This document shows, piece after piece, positions 11,358-22,612 of a DNA stretch of 64,000 nt. The notes under the pieces are model-generated. The model was not told the DNA's origin. It saw only the letters and a list, made by a program, of their open reading frames with translations, and ran no database searches. Position 1 is the stretch's first letter, and each line of letters starts with the position of its first letter. The stretch covers positions 3,182,866 through 3,246,865 of the forward strand of contig WARS01000044.1 in the NCBI GenBank assembly GCA_008933995.1. Reading direction: 5' to 3'. Made by a program: the position numbers and the translations under genes. The stretch is from Datnioides undecimradiatus. Taxonomy: Eukaryota; Chordata; Actinopteri; Lobotiformes; Datnioididae.

Positions 11358-14300
11358 AGCATACACAATGAGATCCCTCTGTCGTGCTAATTGGAGAGAC
11401 TGTTGAGGGACAAAATTGTGTTGATTATAGAATCATTTTTTTAAACTTAACAAGCCAGTTCCGGTGTTTCCAAATAGGCAGCCTATTTCATTCATGAGGT
11501 ATCATTACCACTCTTCATCTGAGGTTAATTTCCCAGAGGATATATAAACATCACTCATGGAAAAACACAAGGTAATAAATATAATCTGCATAACAAAGCA
11601 CAAAACTGATACGCAGCTCTGGTGGAACTGTAATAAAGTTCATACTGGTCATACTCGAAAAATACTATGAAAAGTGAAATGTAATAATTTACTTGTTTTC
11701 TCTGGCCTTATGCTTGAAGTCATCTATAGCCTTTCTGAAGAGAGTGACGCTGAACAGGCCGCTGTCGTTGTCTTCAAACAGCAACCTGGAGGAAAGGACA
11801 CGAGATGTCAGATCAGAACAGGGGAGCTGACGAACACGGCACAGCTGACACATTTCAGCAGGTTTTCATAGACAGAATAACATTGCTTGTGTTTGTGGGT
11901 GCCATTTAATGGTTAGAAGGACATAAAGGAGACTAACTGCAGCACAGCTGTGCTGTTTGTTTCTGTTATTTGCCTATTTTCATCAGTGTCCTCTGTGCTG
12001 TACGTCGTGCACTTAAGTACATTTTTAAAGTACCTATCATGAATATTACCAATTTATACTTCTATGTCACAACATTTTGGAGTCAGTTTTTCTTCCAAAG
12101 ATTTTTCCAAAACATATTTGAGAGCTTCAGTTGCTAGTTACTTTACAAATTTAGATTATTAATACAAAATATTATCAACAAGCAGCCGTGAGCTCCACCA
12201 TTCATCATTACTTTCACCACTTTTTTTCACTTCTTTTCTTTGCTAAATGTGCAGCACAACAGCAAAAGGTGTACAACATGGATAATATATTTGTTTATAA
12301 GAAATTTTAAAATTAGTGCTAACAGTACATAAACAGTCTCTGGTGGTTGACGACCCTGCAGTGTCTCCTACTATAGTATGTCATCAGATTATCTCATAAC
12401 AGTCGAAATGCTGGGTCAACAGTGCAACATGTAGCTGGTTGTTCAAATTAATTTCACCTCTACAAACAAATCTGCCGTTTCCTTCACTAAACAACAAACT
12501 GTTGGAATAAAAACAAACCGAGTATGTTTGCGGGTACCCAATACATGGATATTACATATAAAGTATCTGCAATAAAGGATCAAGTCTGCATGACCAAAGA
12601 ACTCTATTTGGCACAGGCATTAAATGTAGCCACTGACAACAAACTATCACAAAATGGGTCCCAATGTATTTCCAATATAGTGGAATGTAAATCAATACAT
12701 TTATATGAGAGCAGATATCATCTTAGATTGTGTGTTGTAATGTTGTGATTTTAAAGGCTGCATAACAGTAAAGTGAAGTAATTTTTGAGTTTGTGAGACT
12801 GTTGACCTTAGTCATTATATCCACATTACTGAAAATCTTTAGCATGTAAATGTTTTATAAAACAACCAATACTCATCTGTACAAAGTTGTCACAGTAAGA
12901 ATATCAAGGTATTTGGTCAAAAACGTTGCATATCACCCTGTCATATCGCAAAACAATTGTGACTGAAGGAAAACTTCTCTTGCTGCTGCTCTGACTGAGA
13001 TGTTTCCTGTCTCCATGTCACACTGAGAGACGGTGCCCCATATCTGTTCTGGAAATACAGGTTGCTAGGTTACCACATCACACTGAGCCGTGTCCGTCCA
13101 AAAGCCCGGACATAACGCCTCAAATCATCTGGCCTCATTGGCAAAAGGTCAGTTGCTTTCTACAGGTCAATCACGTAATGTTTTCTATTCTAATACGAGT
13201 CAATTGCTTTCTTCAGGTCAACCGTGAAATGTTTCCAGTTTTGATCGGAGTCAAGCAGGAGGCTAAACCAACTGCAGAGGCCATGACGCTGCCAAAGTCA
13301 GAGCCAGGAGCGAGTCATTTTTGAAGATGAAGAAGACGATGAGATGGAAAAAATTGGGACTTGAACGACACAAAATACTGTCTGCATATAAAAACATAAC
13401 TACTGACACGTTACTGACATCTACTGACATCTGTCGATATGTGACGCACTGCATGACATTAATAACAAACACTGATATATCACAGAGCAGAACTGCCCTC
13501 TTCCTGTGGTTGATCATTCAGACATTTGGCAAAAGAAAAGAGATTAACTGAGTCATCTGGTTGTTCTTACTTGGTGGAGCGTGGAACGACCATTTCTGCC
13601 AGGGTTTCATACGTCTTCTGCCAGTCTGCATAGCTCGTCCTGGTGAGAAGGGGAAAGGGAAAGATAGCAGCAAAGACTAATGTTTTATAGTGTGATTCAT
13701 AACAATTTGACCATTTCCATGGTCTATATGTATTCTGATATGACGGGAAGGATGCCTTGCGCTCCATCATAATTACATTATCATAAAAAAATGATTGGGG
13801 TAAATAAACATTTCTTGAGAAAAAACAGTTTACATGCTGTTTTTATGTCGCTGCGATCAGAAGGAAAACTCCGTCTGACCTGGCTGTATAGACACTGATG
13901 TAGGCATACTTACTTTGGGACAACCACCAGCATGGTAATCAGGTACTCCGAGTCCAGTACAAAGTCCTCCTTCTTCACTATGTCTGCCAAGCTCCTGGTC
14001 AACAGGCTACCCCTAAAGAACGACACGCACGGTTCAGATTGTCCTGAATCCAGATACAAAATGTGTAGCGCAGACATACAGTACAAATTCCTGAATGCTA
14101 CACAGAGCTGTTATATTATCCACGACAAAACGGTACAAGGCTTAATTTCAGAGAGGAGAACTCGAGGAGCAATGCAACATGGGTTTTTGCACTCCAGCTG
14201 GAGCAGGAGAGAGGAAAGCTAAAGAAAAAAAGGATTTCATTTTATGTTTAATGTTCATAACCGAGTGTGTAGATGAAGCATAGATGAAGCTGAATACCAA

Positions 14301-15683
14301 TGACTAATCTTGACACTCAAACAGTTTTTACACTTTCATTCACATTTTGAAGAGCTTGAGGTGTTTAGGTTCATCTCATTCTGTTGTACAGCAGAACAAC
14401 TAAAAGATAAACTATGAGCTGATCAAGTGTGATTAAGCTAAAACAAAGAGTTTCAGTATTTGACTTCAAACAGTACTCCAGTAATGACATTACAGACAGC
14501 GTACAGCTGATGGGCAGATGTTTTTGTGTTACTCACGCATTCTTCCTCTCCAGGTTCTGCAGGTTTCCCTTCAGGTTGTTGTAGGCTGAAGCTCTGGCCT
14601 TCAGGTCATTGTCTATCTGAGTCGCTTGCTACAGAGCAAGCAAGAGCCGATAAGTACTATGCATTACTTCTTTCTTGCACCAAATATAAAACTAAACTAT
14701 TTCACACTTTGTCTATATGTGTTATGTATGCAATATTGTTTGTTTGTGTGCTTTCGTGTTACTTGCTATGTTTGTTTTTCGTATTAGTGCTGAGATCTCT
14801 CTCACAAAGCTATATAAATACCTTGGAGATGATCTCAGAGATGTTTTTCAGGGACTGTTTGATTGGATACTTCGCCATGTCCCACTGAAATCTGGTGATA
14901 TAGGTGACCAGGTCAACTGCAGAGAGAAAAATAGGTTCATGTCATTAGCATTAATCAAAGCCATTTCCATGTGCTCTGTATGGTATAATGATTGCACATT
15001 TGCATACACAGCGCTCCATTAGATCTTTCTTTGAAGCCTTTCTACCACCTCCTTCGCCTCACATCTGTTTGAAGGTCTGATGATTAACGGTATTACCTCC
15101 GTTAGCAAGAAGGTTCTCCTGGACTTTGTCTCGGCTGTCCTCCAGAACATCAGCCATGTACTGTGCAACTTTTTTCACCACACTGAGACACAAGACAGGT
15201 TGAGCAGATCCGTTAGAGACCAGCACAGAAGAGGAACGACAGATGACAAGTAGAGACAGAATTGTACAAGAATGTAACAATTGCTCATCTCAAAACTCAC
15301 GAGTCTCCTACTACTTAACAATTATGGAGGAAGTTTCTGATTTAACTCTTTCAACTAGGAAAAAAGACATAAGAAAGAAAGCTTACCTCTCCACAAAAGT
15401 GTCAAGTTTAGCGAGTTCGTCCGACAGACCAACCAAGACATCTAGTGTCCCAACCTGTTAGAGAAGAAAAGCACGTAAAAATATGAACTATGCTGGTTAT
15501 GTGTGGGACAATTCTCTGTGCTGGAGAGTGAAGATGACTGGTGTGTTCAACCTTGAGATCAGGGATGTTGAACTTGTTGTTAGTAGACAGGTTGTTGGTG
15601 CGCGTGGTGGCCACCATCAGCTTGTCCCAGGTCTGCTGACATGTCTTCTCCCCCGGAGCAGAGATCAACCAAAATTCTGTCAT
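9649..15683 (-). CDS. atp6v1c1: V-type proton ATPase subunit C1, complete CDS in twelve exons
   Basis: Subunit C1 belongs to the cytosolic V1 sector of the vacuolar H+-ATPase. It bridges the peripheral stalks to the Vo sector and is released during reversible disassembly. Coding exons are 15683-15552, 15454-15387, 15182-15097, 14916-14822, 14628-14537, 14012-13914, 13639-13571, 11785-11693, 11237-11144, 10878-10781, 10635-10512 and 9747-9649. The phases all match, giving 383 codons or 382 residues, exactly the human length. Landmarks are [19 protein letters not shown] at the start, [37 protein letters not shown] and the C-terminal [20 protein letters not shown]. The 1.7 kb intron before exon 8 is the longest. 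A noncoding first exon is likely upstream of 15683. The gene sits divergently to azin1, as in mammals. Confidence 0.97.
11321..11350. repeat. AC dinucleotide repeat in an atp6v1c1 intron
   Basis: Fifteen AC units followed by a short ATATAT run, about 85 bases upstream, in gene sense, of the exon at 11237-11144. Confidence 0.9.
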
Positions 15684-18039
15684 GGCTGCTGGTTAGAGGT
15701 TTGTCCACAGGGCTTTTAAGGTGAGGAAGTCGCTAAAGGTGAAGTCAGAGAAAGAATATCAGTAGAGCTTTATTGTGACTGTCTCATTAGTGAATATTAC
15801 ATTATTCGTGGTGCTGATAATGATGATATATACCATGAAACAATAAAAAAAAAACCCATGTTGGATGTCAGATTATTGCTGTATTATTTATACCATGGTA
15901 GCTATTCCTTGAAACTACTTCCTTGTAAACTACAGTTACACTTGGGTGTTTTGTGCAGTTATATACTTCCATATCACTGCATTTCAGAGGAAAATATTGG
16001 GGTGTTTTTTAATCCACTACACTTATCTGACAATTATAGTTTCCATTTAATTTGGATTTTTAGGCAAAACCTTGTTCAGTTTATAAAATGAACATAAAAT
16101 GATGCCTTGGTGTACATCAGACTAACCAACTGCACATAAACAGCGCATAGCTTGGCCTCAAACGGTTACAACACTAAAATTATACATGTTAATGCATCAG
16201 TAATAATAATACAATATAGTAATTATTCTGCACAACACATTCTTTTGTTTTTGATTCTTAAGCATATTTTGATGACTTCAGTACCTAAGTGCATAATTTA
16301 ATGCATGACTCTTGTGCTTACACATTATGAGATTACTACCTTTGCTAAATGTGTGGCTACTTTCCCACTACTGCATAAAGGATAGATACTTAGTATCCCT
16401 AAATGAATAGGAGTCATATTATAAACCTCTTTGTTCCTCTTTTTGGTTCTATTTTGCGTCTGATTCGTGAACTTCCCCACATTTCCCCACAGTGTGATAT
16501 GCACACACACGGACACAGTGGTTGATTGCATCAGTAAAGCACACGAGAGACAAACAGGTCTCCCTGTCTGCTGATTGACTGTCATATGATCAGTTTCTGT
16601 TCGGTAGAGGACATGCTAAATACTGATCCTGATCTTAATTAAACGCAAAGAATATCATATGACGAAGAGCGGCAACTGTTTCATTTGTCAATCATTCTCA
16701 AAGAAAAAAAACATGATAGACAGCAAAAGAAATCTGGTTCATACATGGTTAAATTCAGTGTTAGCTTGCTGCTGACATGAGCTTGTGTGCAATGCAGTCT
16801 CACGCTGTCACGACGTCAATAATCGGTGTATTTTCGTACTTACCGATGTGTTTACTGGCTTCAGTATTTGGTACACACGGTGTGATTCAGTTAAATTGTC
16901 GCAGCTTCCCATACATAGCGCAGAAAATTGCAGCTTTTCGACTCAATGGTCCTTCAGCAAAGCATCTCACTCACAGTCAGCTGATCAAGACAGTAGTTGT
17001 GAGTCTGCGCAAAGGCTGCTGCGCACTGTGCTGCCTTCACGTGACCGACAAGTCCTCGTTAGGTTCAGTGTCTGAATGTAAAGTCAGAAATGGAAACAGT
17101 TGGGAGGCTGAGAGGTGTTTTAAACAAATGTTTTTATGAAAAATAAAACGAAATAAATACAGGTATATATGTAATGGATAAGTGAATTAACATAAAACTT
17201 AACAAGTGAGATAAATAGTTGAGATGGTTAATTAGGCATGAGGTACAATGGATAAATGTTTAAAATAGCAGTCACTGCGATGGAAAATTGCTTAATACAG
17301 TTTAACATAACTGCTAAATTGTTGTAATTATTAGCTAATAGTAATGGATAAATATTTGAAAGATTGACTTGAAGCAAAACATAAGTAGTTCAAATATTAC
17401 TTTCAAAGGTAGTGTAAATACAAAGCGTTTGTTGTTTCTTTTTGGCTGCCTGTTTTCTGTATAAACTGATAAAATGATATGATACATTTTCTCTTGTGTG
17501 TTATGAGTCAAAAGTCCTTAGATTCATATTGTTCAGATGATGATTACTTGCCCACTTCTTTGTTTAAGTCACGTTCAAGAATTCTTCTCGGTATCATTTT
17601 AATCAAGTGACGCCAGTATTTCCGATAGTTTTTAAAGGCAACATTAGTACTTGTTTTGACAGCTCAGTCAGTATCTCTCAATATTGACCTCTTCTGGTGA
17701 GATGTAACTACTACACCACTTAATAGTTACTGTCTTAGGAGTGAAACTAGAAAGCTGGATGGATTTTCATATCTTGACCTGCAATAGTACAATGATTAGA
17801 GTTTCTTTAGCCGTGCATGATTATTTACAATATCAATATTTAATTAGATTTTGAATAATAAACATTTTACACAGAGGACAATTGTGACATGTCAAAGTAA
17901 GAAAACTGCATGTGTGAACTATAAATTATATTCCATTTAACTGCTTCAGGTTCAGGGTCGTGATGATGTTCACTAGGTCCCTATCAAGGCCACTGGGACC
18001 TTGATGTTATTAGTAACGCCTGCACTTTTCCCACTGTGA

Positions 18040-18040
<1 letters not shown>

Positions 18041-18125
<85 letters not shown>
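18041..18125. repeat. GATA tetranucleotide microsatellite
   Basis: About 21 uninterrupted TAGA/GATA units. The minus-strand ORF across it is a repetitive Ser-Ile-Tyr-Leu artefact. Confidence 0.95.
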
Positions 18126-18845
18126 CTGTAAATAATATCAACATGTACCACAGGGGACATTTTATGACATAAAATAGTGACTAATAATACTTCCTGGATG
18201 ACCAACTATATTTTGGTCATTTATTTACTAATATGTCTTGTTACCTATCAGTTATCATAAAGATAATTCTGCCTTAGCATTAACTGTCCAGCCACTCTAA
18301 GATCCCTTAAACTTACTTTTGTTGTGTTACTTAAGTCTTAATATTTTGGAAAATGTTTTACTTTGGATGTGTGTGAATGCTGGTGATATTGAGAATCACT
18401 TATTTATGCTGTTATTTGTTTATATCTTTTACTGCTAACCTCAAATTGAATTTCCTTCCTGAGGACAGTGAAGGCATTTAACTGAGATAAGCGGAACCAA
18501 TACACAAAATCTAATTTACCCCTGTCCTCATGGACCAAACTTTACTTTAACTTCACACTTTAGATATTAAAGAGTGGCATTATACCTATTCATAGTAATT
18601 ATCAAAGACTTTGACCAGCCTTGATTAAGCTACTGTAATACTATGATACATCACAATCCAAAACTCTTCTAATTGTCAACAAAAACTGGAAAGGGGGCAC
18701 AAATGACTCCGAAAAGCTCTGATAAACTGAATTATTTCAAAAGTGACATTAAGATATCATTATAATATCTATCTATAATATATCTTATTGACTGAATAAT
18801 ATTTTCTCAGCTTGCTTTTAGGCACACCTTGTTTTTATTGTCATC

Positions 18846-18893
18846 AGATAAACTGCTTAACAGAGGTGTATGCCTCTGTTAAGCAATTTATCT
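18846..18893. repeat. near-perfect inverted repeat (hairpin)
   Basis: Two 21-base arms at 18846-18866 and 18873-18893 match at 20 of 21 positions as reverse complements and are separated by six bases (TGTATG). The flanks do not extend the pairing. A transposon tip, a cruciform-prone palindrome or a short structured RNA are all possible. The stem is short for a microRNA precursor. Confidence 0.8.
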
Positions 18894-20087
18894 TTTTATC
18901 TTACAGTGTAGTGCACACAATTCCTTTTCAAATAAACCCTGGCTGTCCCAAAAGTCCTGAATAGATTTAGAAGTCAGTCAAATATATCTAGAAATACCTT
19001 AGTTCTCAGAAATGGGATGTGTAGGGCCCAATTTGATTAGCCATTCATGTTGTCTGTACCACAGGGCCATTAGTGCAACTGTACAGCATACAGTCCGCAC
19101 ACTTAATTCAGTCACTTGGTCTCTAACATAGTAAAGAAGATCAGAGAGCTAAGAGCCTTCAAGATATTCATGTTGGGGCGCTTCCATATAGGACTGTCCT
19201 TGTTGTTTGGAAACCAATGTTTTCTAGGCCATGTTGTTTTGTGAGCACAGTGTGCCCTAGAGTGACAGTCATAAAACAAAGATAAGTGCTATAGGACACT
19301 CAGACAGCTATAGACACAAAGCTGAAGGCATGCAGCATGTCGTTCCAGTGCTCCAGTCTTCCAAGACAAGTCATACGACTAAGGTGGCTGCAGGCTCAAA
19401 TTCTATGCTGATCTTGCCAGTCATTCAATGTTGTACTGAACTCCTGACCACCATGCTTAATGAGACAAATTTTGCTAAATTAATTTCTTCCTGGATTGCA
19501 TAAAACATTTGGTTTTGGAGTTGAAATGAGGTTAGAAGTGAGTGTGACAAAGGCTTAAGGACTAATCAGCAAAATATTCAATAAGCTCTTGAATCTTAAT
19601 AATCCCCAGATTCCATGTGACAAAAACAGCAACACAGTGAACAATAAATATCCACGACCTAGACAGAGGCATATTTTGTATGTTCTGCCTGTCCTATGTT
19701 GTGAAAGTTCAACAGTGCAAAGCTGTTGTTTTAAGACTGATTAAGTCTCCATACTTAAGCATAAAAAATGTGCTAACCTGAAATTCAGCAAGTTTGCCTT
19801 CAGTGTTAATAAATGCTGTTTGAATAAACAAGGAAAACACAAATATCCTCAAAACTTACCAAGAGATGTTTAAATAAGTGTCTTCATTAGTTTTCGATTT
19901 AGGGTAAACAAGCATATGTAATTAAAGGAAACATATAAAAGGAAACTAAGCAACCAAATAGTTGTAATGAATAAATAGATGGAAACATACCTCTGGATAA
20001 ACACAAAATTATTATAAAATAACATTATAAAATGGTTGTGAATTTAAGAAAAAGATGCAAAAGATAAGCCTAAATTGACAAAGATAT

Positions 20088-20212
20088 GAAGGAGCTGAGG
20101 GGTTCAGGTGGTGGGGTTGAACTTCAACATCCCCAGCTTCTGCCAAGACCTGCTAGAGGTCTGCACCCATGTACTGTCAGATGCACACTGTTTGTTTGAC
20201 ATGGGGCTAGGA
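20088..20212 (+). pseudogene. orphan duplicated fragment of azin1 coding exon 6
   Basis: About 125 bases closely match the 3' part of azin1 exon 6 (near 23785-23910), including the shared CATCCCCAGC, CTGCCAAGACCTGC and ACTGTCAGATGC blocks and the few intron bases after the exon. Roughly 15 substitutions separate the copies. One extra base near the left end shifts the frame. The donor GT has become GC (GGGGCTAGGA against GGGGGTAGGA). Most of the rest has no stop codon. The match runs past the exon end, so this is a genomic duplication, not a retrocopy. No other azin1 exon was seen nearby. Confidence 0.85.
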
Positions 20213-20220
20213 CTTCAATT

Positions 20221-20270
20221 AAAAAAAATAAATTAAATAAATAAATAAATAAATAAGTAAGTAAGTAGAA
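20221..20270. repeat. AAAT tetranucleotide repeat
   Basis: A-rich run grading into AAAT and then AAGT units, directly after the azin1 exon copy. Confidence 0.85.
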
Positions 20271-20804
20271 ATGAATCAATGAATCAAATTACAATTTCGG
20301 TGTTTACAAAGACTGCACAGGAGTGTGCATACAAAATGGATTTCTTGTCAGGGTAGGAAATCTGTTTCATATGACAGATTTATTTTAGATTAGCAAGTTT
20401 TGTCAAAGGGTAGCAGAGCGTCTGGCAAATGTGCACAGTGTTAATAGCCTTGCACGGTTTCGGCAAGTAAATTACACCAACAGTGGCTTGTAAGAAAAGA
20501 TGTTTAACATTTGTTTTCCATCGAGCTTAAATATATGTGTATAGATGCTTATAGCAATGATTGGACCGTGTGATATGAGTTTTTGCAAAGTGTCTGTCTC
20601 CGTCACATAAATCATAAAAACTGGAACTGTACAACAACAAGTAGATGTGAACTGTCCCATGTAAACAAGAGCTTTGGAGATCTTGGCCTGGTTGACTGAA
20701 ACGAGTGGCCATCTAAGGAAAGTTTATGGTTATGTAACTCCACAGATCTACTGCGGCCTGTATGATATTCGGAAATACATATTTGGTATGCTCTCAAAAA
20801 TGGT

Positions 20805-21061
20805 GCATACTCATTGGTAGAACTGAACTGTGACCCCGCCCACGAGCCGTTGATTACCTTTTCCACTTCCCCCTGCTCGGCTTCAGTAGTTCCACCCATC
20901 AGCCGACGGAGAAGACGCTACTCAACCGACGCTCGTCCCTCATCTAAACATATGGCAAAAACAGCCCACTTTCTTTCTTATATCGTTGTGCCCACTACTC
21001 TTTAAAAATTCCGCCGAAAAAGAGAAGACGATTTTCCAAAACATTCTGGCCGTTATCTCAC
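20805..21061 (+). promoter_or_regulatory. azin1 promoter and first exon
   Basis: An inverted CCAAT box (ATTGG near 20815) and a GC box (CCCCGCCCAC near 20835) precede a stretch that ends at a consensus CAC/GTAAGT donor at 21061/21062. The transcription start itself cannot be read from the sequence. Exon 1 carries the start of the conserved upstream coding element described separately. An ATGGCGG element resembling a YY1 site lies at 21118-21124, just inside intron 1. Confidence 0.55.
20952..21005 (+). other. short AUG upstream ORF preceding the azin1 conserved uORF
   Basis: ATG at 20952-20954 opens 17 codons and stops with TAA at 21003-21005, two bases before the AUU codon at 21008. It matters only if the transcript starts upstream of 20952. 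Confidence 0.4.
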
Positions 21062-22058
21062 GTAAGTAATGCGAAATACTTCGGTTGAGTCTCTTGGATT
21101 CAGCAGGCGGACGTAACATGGCGGGCTAGTCTTTCTGCCTTCTTGCCGCACATGACAGACCGTTTCATTGAATTTTGTATTCTCGACATGGTAAACTTAA
21201 AACTAGTATTGAGTTATTAAACTATCCTAACGTCTAAGTCTGCTGTTTCTATTTGTTTATATTGGTGTTGATGTTTCTTTGGTGGGTTATTAACAAAATA
21301 CAGTGCTAACATAAACGCCTTCCTTCGACGTGCCAGTTCAACGTTAGCAGCTCTCGTTGCCAGGAATCTCTGTGCGGCGCGTTGCCTCGCAATGGCGTTT
21401 ACTATGTTCCGTAAAGCCGCACGTTCACGTCTTTAACATAACGGTTAATGACAGATGTGTTGTGTAAGCTTCATGTTATGTCTTGGTGACGCATCGCAAC
21501 AATAATAATAATAATAATAATAATAATATGCCACCCGTCAAGTTGTGACGCTGCTATCACTGTTTTATTTAAACAAATATCGCCGCATGTTGAGTAATAG
21601 TGTTTGAGATCGGGCGGCTGAGATAACGGTTAAATGATGATTTAGGAGGAAATAGCACACCAGGTGTTTATTGGGTTAAAAAAAAACAAGCCACGTAAAC
21701 GGGCCTGGAGTTGCTTAACATATCGATTTGGATTTCGGTAAAATTTTGCCCACAGTGAAAACAAACGGGAACTCACTGATAATAGCGGTAAATTTGGTGA
21801 AAGCAATAAAAATCGAAGCGACTGACCAGTTTAAAACGTGAATATTGCGTCTCGTGTGATTTCGCTTGTGGTAAATACACGACAAATGTCTCTTTATAAC
21901 GGATCTTTCACATGTGTTCTGATGTATTATTTATATTTATCCCTTAGGGCTCCCCTGTCTCTGCACAGGTGTATGAGCGCTACCCAGAGGGCCTAGGGGC
22001 GGCTCTTTACCGGGAGCACTTTGACTTCAACGCTGAGCCACCTTGGGATCCTAGCTGA
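21008..22058 (+). promoter_or_regulatory. azin1 upstream conserved coding region, non-AUG start, split by one intron
   Basis: Exons 21008-21061 and 21948-22058 join in frame into 54 codons plus TGA. The frame opens at an AUU codon with A at -3 and contains no in-frame AUG. It ends YREHFDFNAEPPWDPS. It is established that vertebrate antizyme inhibitor mRNAs carry such an upstream conserved coding region starting at a near-cognate codon. When polyamines are high, elongating ribosomes stall on it at a Pro-Pro-Trp motif, queue, raise initiation at the weak start and repress the main ORF. The PPW motif is present here four codons before the stop. The exon continues to the donor at 22091/22092, and exon 3 with the main AUG starts at 22516. 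Confidence 0.88.
21500..21528. repeat. AAT trinucleotide repeat
   Basis: About nine AAT units in azin1 intron 1. Confidence 0.9.
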
Positions 22059-22612
22059 TAGCGGGACAGGTCCATCTCCTGACTTGTCCATGTGAGTGTC
22101 TCTTCTACACAGAAAAAGACGCATGCTCAATTAAACACACGCCTCTAGCAAAGTCCAGGATCATTGTGCTGTGGACAGACTTTGTACAAGTCATGGTGTG
22201 GTTAAGCAGGTGCCTGAAGTTAACAAATTATTCAAGAAATAATGTTTTCTTGTTTTTGTTGGTACAAAGTTTTGTGAGATTATGAATAGAAACAATTTCA
22301 GTCTTGGGTTAATAAATCACAGATGATAGGGTAGACATTTACAAATGAAATACATTCATTAGTGATTATTTACTATCATTACTATTGTGGGGGTTTTTTA
22401 AGCACGGTATGAATCTAGGGTGATGTTTGTTAGCCATATGTCTGTGTATTTCTTTTGCCTGGTTCAATTGTTGTTAACACAGCCCCCCTTCCCTATCTCT
22501 CTCTCTCTTTTCCAGTTTGTTGCATACCGGCAGGACCCCATTGGCTCAGTCGTGACCCCTTGACTTGTTTATCTGTTCTTTATGATTGTTGGCTTAGCGG
22601 AATACGGTTGAG

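Larger units (their letters stand above)
15684..20800. other. intergenic region between divergent atp6v1c1 and azin1
   Basis: About 5 kb that must hold the atp6v1c1 promoter and first noncoding exon, which I could not place. ORFs at 16777-17139 and 20472-20899 have no family resemblance. The region contains a GATA microsatellite, a hairpin, an azin1 exon copy and an AAAT run, listed separately. The stretch 18930-19800 is unique-looking sequence without a recognisable gene. Confidence 0.5.

Noticed and set aside
16777-17139. 120- and 96-codon plus-strand ORFs between atp6v1c1 and azin1
   Set aside because: No recognisable motif and no exon signals in keeping with a gene; lengths are plausible by chance in this much noncoding DNA.
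17984-18205. ORF with Tyr-Leu-Ser-Ile repeats
   Set aside because: Pure translation of the GATA microsatellite.
18846-18893. microRNA precursor
   Set aside because: The stem is only 21 pairs with a six-base loop, shorter than usual precursors; kept only as a hairpin.
18930-19800. Possible transposase or gene relic between the GATA repeat and azin1
   Set aside because: I searched by eye for transposase and azin1 motifs on both strands and found none that persisted beyond a few residues.
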